Shown in pieces: positions 7,093 to 12,577 of a stretch of DNA of 12,577 nt (the first letter of the stretch is position 1; every line of letters begins with the position of its first letter). The translations under genes were made by a program, and so were the position numbers. The stretch is from contig JAQVQT010000040.1 of NCBI GenBank assembly GCA_028701435.1, positions 1-12,577 of the forward strand. Reading direction: 5' to 3'. Source of the stretch: Smithellaceae bacterium. GTDB lineage: Bacteria; Desulfobacterota; Syntrophia; Syntrophales; Smithellaceae. The notes beneath the pieces were generated by a model that had not been told where the DNA came from, did no database searches, and saw only the letters and a program-made list of their open reading frames with translations.

Positions 7093-8991
7093 ATGAAAGA
7101 CAGTACGATGAAGGGTTTCTTTGATTATCGCAACAAGATGATCAGCACGGATCAGGTGCTGGAAAAGCTGAAGCCCGGGCAGAAGATATTTTTATCCAGC
7201 GGCGTCGCGGCGCCGGGGAAGGTCCTGACGGCGCTGGCCCGATCGGACGCGAAGAACCTGCGCGACCTGGAGATCATTCAGCTGATTACGCTGCGCAAAT
7301 ACCTGTCTCACCAGAGCTCCGATCAGTACCGGCTCAAAACATTCAATGTCGGAGAAAGCATCAGCAAGGAAGTCGCCGAGGGCCGGGTCGATTTCATCCC
7401 CGCCAACCTGATGGAGCTGCCGTACATTTTTTTAAGCGGCGCGGTGGCGGTGGACGTCGCGATCATTCAGACGTCCGTACCGGACGAGAGGGGCTTCATG
7501 TCCCTGGGCGTCGCGGTGGACGTGGCCAATATCGTCATCAAGCAAGCCGCGCTGGTGATTGCGGAAATCAATCCGAACATGCCGGTGACGCTGGGCGAAA
7601 CGACCATCCACATCAGCAGCATTGACTATGTCGTCGAAAGCGATCTGCCGCTGGTCGAGCGGATCAACCGGCCCTACGACGAGATTACGGACCGCATCGG
7701 CTGGAATATTTCCAACCTGATCGACGACGGGGCGACCGTCGTGCTGCACGTGGGCAGGCTGTTCAACGCCGTGGCCGACCACCTGAAGCAAAAGCGCAAC
7801 CTCGGCATCGTGACGCATGTGGTTTCCGACTGGGCGCTGGACCTGATTGAATCCGGCGCCATCTCGCTCGACCGCAGCCGGTTCAACGGCGGACTGATTA
7901 CCGCCAGCTATTGCTACGGCAGCAAGGCGCTCTACCAGTACGTTCACCGCAACCCCATCTTTGAATTCTATCCGATCGCGAGGCTCAACAATCCGTTCGT
8001 GGTGCGCCGGATTAAAAGCCTCATCGGCATCATGAACGTGAAAAAGATAGACATTTCCGGCGAATCGGTCATCTTCCATTCCGGCGACAACCTGCTGACC
8101 GGCTACGAAAGCAAGCTGAACTTCGCCGTCGGCGCGACCATGACCCGAAGGGGCAAGGCAATCGTGGCGCTCAATTCCGTGGATACGGAGGGAAACAGCA
8201 ATATCGTCATCAAGTTTGACGGTCGGACCGACAACACCCACAGCACGCTCGGTGTCGTGAAATACATTGTCACCGAATACGGCGTGGCCAATCTTTTCGG
8301 GAAGTCCATTCGGGAAAGGGCGCTGGCCATGATCGACATTGCCCACCCCGACCATCGCGAAGACCTGCTCAGGCAGGCCAAAGCGCTCAATTATGTTTAC
8401 GCGGACCAGATTTATGTCGCCCGCCACGCGGCCAACTATCCGGCTCTGCTGGAAACGCGCAAATCTCTGAAAGACGGTCTGGAAATCAAGGTTCGTCCGA
8501 TCAAGCCCTCCGATGAGGACAAGATGCGGCGGCTGTTTTACAACTTCTCCGATGCATCGAAATATTTCCGTTACTTTGCCCCGAAGCCGGTCATGCCCCA
8601 CAAGGAAATGCAGACGTATGTGAGCATCGATTATGACGAAATTTTGTCCGTGGTGGCCGTCGCGGAAAAAGGGCGGAATGAGAGGATTATCGCGGAAGCC
8701 CGTTATGCGTATGACAAAAGCGCCGGCGCGTATGAGATTGCGTTCATTGTCGATGAGGACTTTCAGGGAAAGGGCGTGGCCACCTTTTTGTTTAAGTATC
8801 TGATCAAAATCGCGCGTGATCGAGGAATTCAATGGTTTGTCGCCTATGTGCTGCCGCGCAACGAAGCCATGATGAAGGTTTTTGAAAAATCAAAATTGCC
8901 CATTCAGAAATCCTATGATGCAGACGCGCTGGTTTTGCGTTTTGATCTGGCGCAGGAGGCAGCACAGACGGATGCAGCCGCAAAAAAATAG
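7093..8991 (+). CDS. Acetyl-CoA hydrolase/transferase-like protein fused to C-terminal GNAT acetyltransferase
   Basis: The start ATG at 7093 is preferred over the TTG at 7075 because GAGGG (7081-7085) lies 7 nt upstream; the product is 632 residues. Residues about 10-455 follow the acetyl-CoA hydrolase/4-hydroxybutyrate CoA-transferase fold and align with the second CoA-transferase in this window (SVPDERGFMSLGVAVDVA against SPPDERGYVSLGTSVDAS). Residues about 465-620 are a GNAT domain (IKVRPIKPSDED, then the acetyl-CoA loop QGKGVA at 558-563). The transferase half seems catalytically dead: the Glu of HTEMF is His242 (VTHVV), GIG is HVG, and GVGGQ is GYESK (337-341). The GNAT loop is intact, so a likely role is acyl-CoA-responsive protein lysine acetylation, by analogy with Pat-type fusions of an acyl-CoA synthetase-like domain to GNAT. 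That role is inference; the fusion architecture itself is known from annotated genomes. It is divergent from pycA. Confidence 0.85.
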   Translation: MKDSTMKGFFDYRNKMISTDQVLEKLKPGQKIFLSSGVAAPGKVLTALARSDAKNLRDLEIIQLITLRKYLSHQSSDQYRLKTFNVGESISKEVAEGRVDFIPANLMELPYIFLSGAVAVDVAIIQTSVPDERGFMSLGVAVDVANIVIKQAALVIAEINPNMPVTLGETTIHISSIDYVVESDLPLVERINRPYDEITDRIGWNISNLIDDGATVVLHVGRLFNAVADHLKQKRNLGIVTHVVSDWALDLIESGAISLDRSRFNGGLITASYCYGSKALYQYVHRNPIFEFYPIARLNNPFVVRRIKSLIGIMNVKKIDISGESVIFHSGDNLLTGYESKLNFAVGATMTRRGKAIVALNSVDTEGNSNIVIKFDGRTDNTHSTLGVVKYIVTEYGVANLFGKSIRERALAMIDIAHPDHREDLLRQAKALNYVYADQIYVARHAANYPALLETRKSLKDGLEIKVRPIKPSDEDKMRRLFYNFSDASKYFRYFAPKPVMPHKEMQTYVSIDYDEILSVVAVAEKGRNERIIAEARYAYDKSAGAYEIAFIVDEDFQGKGVATFLFKYLIKIARDRGIQWFVAYVLPRNEAMMKVFEKSKLPIQKSYDADALVLRFDLAQEAAQTDAAAKK

Positions 8992-9031
8992 GCACGGCGT
9001 ACCATAAGTCTTGCCATAACCACCGGATTGT

Positions 9032-9073
9032 GGAATACTTCGCGGCGAATCCGGCCGATTCGTGAAGCATTCC
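9032..9073 (+). terminator. Imperfect inverted repeat after the fusion gene
   Basis: The arms GGAATACTTCGCGGCGAATC (9032-9051) and GATTCGTGAAGCATTCC (9057-9073) pair with two mismatches and a 3-nt bulge around a CGGCC loop. A T-rich stretch (CTTTTGGTTTT) follows within a few bases. It could end the fusion transcript, which would make the thiolase a separate unit; the interrupted T tract keeps this tentative. I see no convincing promoter in the remaining 70 bp before the thiolase. Confidence 0.4.
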
Positions 9074-9145
9074 GGGCTTTTGGTTTTGCCGGGTTGCAAA
9101 AATAACATCAACGATATCAATCCTATCGAGGGAGGTAGCAGGATC

Positions 9146-10435
9146 ATGTCAAATGCAGTCATTGTCAGCGGTGTGCGCACAGCGGTTGGAGCCTTCGGCG
9201 GCTCTCTGAAAGATGTTCCCGCCAAAGATCTGGGAGCGCTGGTGATTCGTGAATCGTTAATCAAAGCCGGTTTCAAACCGGTTTTGCCGGCCCATGCCAA
9301 AGAAGATGCGCCGGATACGGCCAAAAATGAAGGCCTTTGCCCCATTGAACAGCAGTATTCCAAGTGGGACGGCAATCTCAAGGACATTGCCGTGGATGAA
9401 GTGATCATGGGCAACGTGATCGGAGCGGGCCAGGGACAGAATGTCGGACGCCAGGCCATGATCCGCGCCGGACTTCCCAAGGAAACGACCGCCATCACCG
9501 TCAACAAGGTATGCGCCTCCGGCATGAAAGCCATTGCGCTCGCCGCCGCCACCATCAAGGCCGGCGACAACGAAGTGGTGATCGCGGGCGGCATGGAAAA
9601 CATGAGCGACGTGCCTATCGGCCTGCCCAAGGCCCGCTGGGGCCACCGCATGGATATGCCTTTCGGCAAAACCGTTGATCTGATGGTGTTTGACGCCCTG
9701 TATGAAATCTTTTACGGCTATCATATGGGCGTCACCGCGGAAAATATCGCCGCCCGCTACAAGATTTCCCGCGAGGAGCAGGACAAGCTGAGCCTGGAGA
9801 GCCACACCCGCGCGCGCAATGCGATCAAAAGCGGCCTTTTGAAAGACGAAATTGTTCCCGTGATGATTCCCCAGAAGAAGGGCAATCCCATCGTCTTCGA
9901 CACGGATGAGCGCCCCATGGAAACCAGCCTGGAGAAGCTCGCCAAGCTGGGCACGGCCTTCAAGAAAGACGGCACGGTGACGGCCGGCAACGCCTCCGGT
10001 ATCAATGACGCCGCGGTTGCGATGCTGATCATGAGTGAGGACAAAGCCAAAGCGCTGGGATTGAAACCCCTGGCCCGCATCAAGGGCTACGCCTCCGGCG
10101 GCGTCGATCCCGCTTATATGGGATTGGGACCCGTTCCCGCCGTGCGCAAACTGCTCCGGATTACCGGCACGTCGATTAAGGATTACGGTCTGTTTGAACT
10201 CAACGAAGCGTTTGCATCCCAGGCCATTTCCTGCCTGCGCGAGCTCAATATTCCCTGGGACATCACCAACGTCAACGGTTCGGCCATTTCCATCGGCCAT
10301 CCGGTCGGCTGCTCGGGAGCGCGCATCGTGCTGGCGCTGGTCAATGAGATGAAGCGCCGCAACGTGGGCCTGGGACTGGCTTCCCTGTGCATCGGCGGCG
10401 GACAGGGCATGGCGATAGCCATCGAAGCGGTTTAA
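9146..10435 (+). CDS. Acetyl-CoA acetyltransferase (thiolase) with an N-terminal-domain insertion
   Basis: The 429-residue product is a type II thiolase. It condenses two acetyl-CoA to acetoacetyl-CoA or runs the reverse, CoA-dependent cleavage in beta-oxidation. Catalytic residues are all present: nucleophile Cys123 in NKVCASGMKA, NEAFA at about 357, His385 in GHPVGCSG and Cys415 in CIGGGQG. The start is ATG 9146, giving the standard MSNAVIVSGVRTAVGAFGG N-terminus with GGAGG at 9131-9135; the longer frame from 9062 adds an unconserved leader. It is about 35 residues longer than the usual 390-395. The excess is at about 46-80, between AGFKP and VDEVIMGNV, and contains a Cys and several acidic residues. 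A CoA-transferase downstream fits butyrate/acetoacetate metabolism; the direction in the cell cannot be told from sequence. Confidence 0.92.
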   Translation: MSNAVIVSGVRTAVGAFGGSLKDVPAKDLGALVIRESLIKAGFKPVLPAHAKEDAPDTAKNEGLCPIEQQYSKWDGNLKDIAVDEVIMGNVIGAGQGQNVGRQAMIRAGLPKETTAITVNKVCASGMKAIALAAATIKAGDNEVVIAGGMENMSDVPIGLPKARWGHRMDMPFGKTVDLMVFDALYEIFYGYHMGVTAENIAARYKISREEQDKLSLESHTRARNAIKSGLLKDEIVPVMIPQKKGNPIVFDTDERPMETSLEKLAKLGTAFKKDGTVTAGNASGINDAAVAMLIMSEDKAKALGLKPLARIKGYASGGVDPAYMGLGPVPAVRKLLRITGTSIKDYGLFELNEAFASQAISCLRELNIPWDITNVNGSAISIGHPVGCSGARIVLALVNEMKRRNVGLGLASLCIGGGQGMAIAIEAV

Positions 10436-10480
10436 TCCCGCTTTGGCGGGACGAGCGTTGATACGACGCAGCTTGCTGCG
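10436..10480 (+). terminator. Two hairpins after the thiolase gene
   Basis: Directly after the TAA stop is a perfect 6-bp stem TCCCGC (10436-10441) / GCGGGA (10446-10451) with a TTTG loop. It is followed by CGCAGC (10467-10472) / GCTGCG (10475-10480). No T tract follows either one. They may act as Rho-dependent end structures or 3' stabilisers. Confidence 0.4.
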
Positions 10481-10501
10481 AGGTGGTTGATTAAATTATT
10501 C

Positions 10502-10533
10502 AGAGAACAATGGGTTGTAACCCCTTGTTCTCT
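10502..10533 (+). promoter_or_regulatory. Long hairpin just upstream of the hydrolase start
   Basis: AGAGAACAATGGGTT (10502-10516) pairs with AACCCCTTGTTCTCT (10519-10533), 14 of 15 positions matching, with only 2 nt between the arms. The hairpin stops 3 nt before the GGAG ribosome binding site (10536-10539) of the hydrolase. It could be a terminator-like element for the thiolase message, an RNA processing site or a translational control element. It also contains an upstream in-frame ATG (10510), which makes that start unlikely. Confidence 0.55.
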
Positions 10534-10545
10534 ATGGAGTTATTG

Positions 10546-11343
10546 ATGCCTCATCAAACCGTCAACGGAATTCAAATCTATTATGAAGAGACGGGAACGG
10601 GTGAACCGCTCTTGCTCCTCAACGGCCTGGCTTTCCCGATGGACTTGTGGTTTGCGCAGATCGAGGAGTTATCCAAAGACTTCCGGGTGATTGCCATGGA
10701 CAACCGGGGCATCGGCCGAAGCGACAAGCCGGACGACGTCTATTCCATGGAGTTGATGGCCTCTGATTCGGTGGGCCTGCTTCAGGCGCTGGGTATTCAA
10801 AAGGCACATGTGGCCGGCCTCTCGATGGGCGGCTTCATTTCCCAGGAAATCGCGCTTTCCTATCCGGAAATGGTCAACCGGCTGGTTCTGGTGGCGACCG
10901 GCATGGGCGGCCCCCGGTCGATGGCGCTGGGAAAGCCCTTCTGGGACAGGACGGCCGCCGCCATTGCCGGAAAGAAGCCCTGGGAAATTTATCGCATCGA
11001 TCTGGCGCTGATGACCGCGCCGGGATTTGTGGCTGAGCACCCGAATATCCTGGACAAGGCCGTCGAGCTGCGCCTGAAAAATCCGCAGCCGTTCCATGCC
11101 TTTGTGCGGCAGTTTACGGCCGCCGGTCTGTTTGACAGCAACGAACGGGTGCAAAAAATCAATCATCCCACGCTGATCGTTCTGGGCCGGGAGGACCCGA
11201 TTTTTCCGATTGCCCTGGCGGAGGATTTCCGTCAGAAGATGCCGCAAGCGAAGATCGTGATTTACGAGAACTGCGGCCACGCGATCCATCTGGAAAAGCC
11301 GGACCGGCTTTCAAAAGATATCAGAGAATTTTTGAAATCGTAG
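10546..11343 (+). CDS. Alpha/beta hydrolase (PcaD/enol-lactonase-like group)
   Basis: ATG 10546 (265 residues) is chosen because GGAG (10536-10539) lies 6 nt upstream and the product begins just before the family-typical VNGIQIYYEETGTG strand; ATGs at 10510 and 10534 are also in frame. The catalytic triad is clear: Ser93 in the nucleophile elbow GLSMGG, Asp217 in GREDPIFP and His245 in CGHAIHLEKPD. DNRGIGRSDKP is the usual strand-4 motif. The oxyanion region reads LLLNGLAFP where many relatives have HG. Such enzymes hydrolyse esters, lactones or thioesters in the cytoplasm; substrate cannot be assigned. Its place between a thiolase and a CoA-transferase suggests an acyl-thioester or lactone, but hairpins flank it on both sides, so co-transcription is uncertain. 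The stop TAG lies inside a perfect palindrome. Confidence 0.9.
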   Translation: MPHQTVNGIQIYYEETGTGEPLLLLNGLAFPMDLWFAQIEELSKDFRVIAMDNRGIGRSDKPDDVYSMELMASDSVGLLQALGIQKAHVAGLSMGGFISQEIALSYPEMVNRLVLVATGMGGPRSMALGKPFWDRTAAAIAGKKPWEIYRIDLALMTAPGFVAEHPNILDKAVELRLKNPQPFHAFVRQFTAAGLFDSNERVQKINHPTLIVLGREDPIFPIALAEDFRQKMPQAKIVIYENCGHAIHLEKPDRLSKDIREFLKS

Positions 11344-11367
11344 GGAACGGTCGCGACCGTTCCCTAC
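11340..11367. repeat. Perfect 28-bp palindrome overlapping the hydrolase stop codon
   Basis: The arm GTAGGGAACGGTCG (11340-11353) is followed with no spacer by its exact reverse complement (11354-11367). The hydrolase TAG stop (11341-11343) is part of the left arm. Symmetry over 14 bp per arm is far beyond chance. It could be a terminator without a T tract, a REP-like dispersed element, or a protein-binding site. Outward-facing GTAGGG/CCCTAC ends are, from memory, seen in dispersed palindromic repeats of other genomes; this needs a copy-number check. Confidence 0.8.
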
Positions 11368-11387
11368 AGGCCGAAGGTCTATTTTGC

Positions 11388-11425
11388 AGGCCTTTGGCCT
11401 TCATTGGAACGGCGCTGACAGCGCC
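11388..11425. repeat. Two further small hairpins in the same intergenic gap
   Basis: AGGCC (11388-11392) / GGCCT (11396-11400) has a 3-nt loop, and GGCGCT (11411-11416) / AGCGCC (11420-11425) has a GAC loop. Together with the 28-bp palindrome and the next hairpin they fill nearly the whole 123-bp gap between the hydrolase and the CoA-transferase. No coding frame is evident in the gap. Confidence 0.55.
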
Positions 11426-11437
11426 TTCGGTCTCGCG

Positions 11438-11453
11438 CCCCCTTCAAGGGGGT
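11438..11453 (+). promoter_or_regulatory. Hairpin overlapping the likely RBS of the CoA-transferase
   Basis: CCCCCTT (11438-11444) pairs with AAGGGGG (11446-11452). The right arm plus the next T (AAGGGGGT) is one mismatch from a full Shine-Dalgarno sequence and lies 7 nt before an in-frame TTG (11461) and 13 nt before ATG (11467). Folding would hide the ribosome binding site. With only one unpaired base the practical loop is 5 nt. Confidence 0.5.
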
Positions 11454-11466
11454 CAGCCTATTGACT

Positions 11467-12577
11467 ATGAGAATCAAAAACCTCAAAACGGTTTCGCCTG
11501 ACGAAGCTGTCAGGGCTGTCCGCTCCGGCGATCACGTCCATTTCAGCGCGACCTCCAACACTCCCGCGTGCCTGGTCTCGGCTCTGGGCCGGCGCGGCCG
11601 CTCGGGTGAACTTCGCGGCGTCCATATTCATCATCTGCACACGGAAGGCCCCGCGCCTTACGCCGATCCGTCGTTTGAAGGCGTCTTTCAGCTCGATTCC
11701 TTTTTTCTCGGCCCCAATGTCCGCCGCTCGACGCAGCAGGGATACGCCGATTACATTCCAGTGTTTCTGGGGGAAACCCAGCGTCTGTACCGCGAAGGAT
11801 ATCTTCCGTGCGACGTGGCCATGATTCAGGTGAGTCCGCCGGACGAACGAGGCTATGTTTCCCTGGGGACGTCGGTGGACGCGTCCGTGGCCGCCGTCGA
11901 AAAAGCCAGGGTCGTGATCGCCGTGATCAATCCAAATGTGCCGCACACCTTCGGCGACGGCCTCATTCACGCCTCCCGCATTCATTTTTTCGTGGAAGAC
12001 GAAGACGACACACCGCTGGAAACAGTACACTTCGCATTGCCCAATGATGTCGAGGCGGCCATCGGCAAACACTGCGCTTCGCTCATCGAAGACGGCGCTA
12101 CGCTGCAGATGGGCATCGGCGCGATTCCCAACGCGGTTCTTGCGCAGCTTTCCGGGCATAAAAATCTGGGAATCCACACGGAGATGTTTGCCGACGGCGT
12201 GATCGATCTGGTTGAAAAGGGTGTCATCAACGGAGAGAACAAAGCGATTGACCGGGGCCAAATGGTGGCGACGTTTCTTTTGGGGTCTAAAAGACTTTAC
12301 GACTACACCCACCGCAACGACCGGGTGTTGATGAAAGACGTCGGCTACACCAACGATCCGTTCATCATCGCAAAAAATCCGAAGGCCACCGCCATCAACT
12401 CCGCGCTCCAGGTCGATCTGACCGGTCAGATCAGCGCCGACTCGCTGGGGACGAAATGCTACTCCGGCGTCGGGGGCCAGATTGACTTTTTTTACGGCGC
12501 GTCGCGCTCGGCGGGCGGCAAACCCATTTTAGCCATGCCGTCGATGACGGAAAAAGGCATCAGCAAAATCGCCCCCG
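11467..12577 (+). CDS. CoA-transferase (acetyl-CoA hydrolase / 4-hydroxybutyrate CoA-transferase family), 3' partial
   Basis: The frame is open from ATG 11467 to the right edge (370 codons), against a family length of about 430-450, so roughly the last 60-80 residues are missing. The start could be TTG 11461, two codons earlier, which is better placed for the AAGGGGGT ribosome binding site. The protein has SPPDERGYVSLG (about 120-131), the GATLQMGIGAIPNAV stretch, the catalytic Glu239 in GIHTEMFADG (position 238 in the characterised 4-hydroxybutyrate enzyme, from memory) and the CoA-loop GVGGQIDF near the end. It forms a glutamyl-CoA intermediate and moves CoA between acetate and acids such as butyrate or 4-hydroxybutyrate. 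The actual acid pair cannot be read from sequence. It is the catalytically intact counterpart of the fusion protein at 7093-8991. A thiolase and hydrolase precede it. Confidence 0.9.
   Translation, partial: MRIKNLKTVSPDEAVRAVRSGDHVHFSATSNTPACLVSALGRRGRSGELRGVHIHHLHTEGPAPYADPSFEGVFQLDSFFLGPNVRRSTQQGYADYIPVFLGETQRLYREGYLPCDVAMIQVSPPDERGYVSLGTSVDASVAAVEKARVVIAVINPNVPHTFGDGLIHASRIHFFVEDEDDTPLETVHFALPNDVEAAIGKHCASLIEDGATLQMGIGAIPNAVLAQLSGHKNLGIHTEMFADGVIDLVEKGVINGENKAIDRGQMVATFLLGSKRLYDYTHRNDRVLMKDVGYTNDPFIIAKNPKATAINSALQVDLTGQISADSLGTKCYSGVGGQIDFFYGASRSAGGKPILAMPSMTEKGISKIAP

Noticed and set aside
7432..8832. 466-codon minus-strand frame opposite the fusion gene
   Set aside because: No known domain, and it is fully antisense to a gene with two recognisable domains.
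9062..9145. N-terminal extension of the thiolase (MKHSGLLVLPGC...), which looks loosely like a lipoprotein signal
   Set aside because: A Shine-Dalgarno and a standard thiolase start are present at 9146, and a cytoplasmic enzyme needs no such leader; the upstream bases also form part of a hairpin.
9257..10300. 347-codon minus-strand frame opposite the thiolase
   Set aside because: Antisense to a canonical thiolase, with no motifs of its own.
11458..12312. 284-codon minus-strand frame at the right end
   Set aside because: The + strand encodes a CoA-transferase with clear catalytic motifs over the same bases.

Overview
The window looks like chromosomal DNA from an anaerobic, acyl-CoA-metabolising bacterium, most plausibly a deltaproteobacterium (Desulfobacterota, Syntrophales-like). 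This rests on gene content: a two-subunit pyruvate-carboxylase-type biotin enzyme, a CoA-transferase/GNAT fusion, a thiolase with an insertion and a 4-hydroxybutyrate-type CoA-transferase. No marker gene or rRNA is present, so the taxonomy is inference. Most of the window is moderately GC-rich. The far left, especially about 1501-1680, is clearly more AT-rich.

Left part (1-3531, + strand): the 3' part of a large WD40-propeller/caspase-fold (peptidase C14-like) protein cut by the window edge, a small universal stress protein with a degenerate nucleotide motif, and a DapB-family reductase with a modified substrate motif. The reductase ends tail-to-tail with the next gene, the two stops sharing CTAG.

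Middle (3528-6938, - strand): a two-gene operon, biotin carboxylase first (pycA), then a carboxyltransferase fused to a biotin carrier domain (pycB). A good sigma70-type promoter lies upstream, in a 154-bp divergent intergenic region. Together they should form a heteromeric biotin-dependent carboxylase, most likely making oxaloacetate from pyruvate, although the carboxyltransferase active site departs from the canonical sequence.

Right part (7093-12577, + strand): a CoA-transferase-fold protein fused to a C-terminal GNAT acetyltransferase, a thiolase, an alpha/beta hydrolase, and a second, apparently intact CoA-transferase that runs off the right edge. The fusion protein lacks both the catalytic Glu and the GxGG loop that the second CoA-transferase retains, which suggests a sensor or regulator rather than a transferase. 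Thiolase plus CoA-transferase fits acetyl-CoA/acetoacetyl-CoA/butyryl-CoA interconversion, and the carboxylase would feed oxaloacetate synthesis.

The intergenic gaps in the right part are rich in hairpins, including a perfect 28-bp palindrome that contains the hydrolase stop codon, followed by three more hairpins, the last of which overlaps the likely ribosome binding site of the next gene. No tRNA, rRNA, CRISPR array, insertion sequence or phage gene was found.
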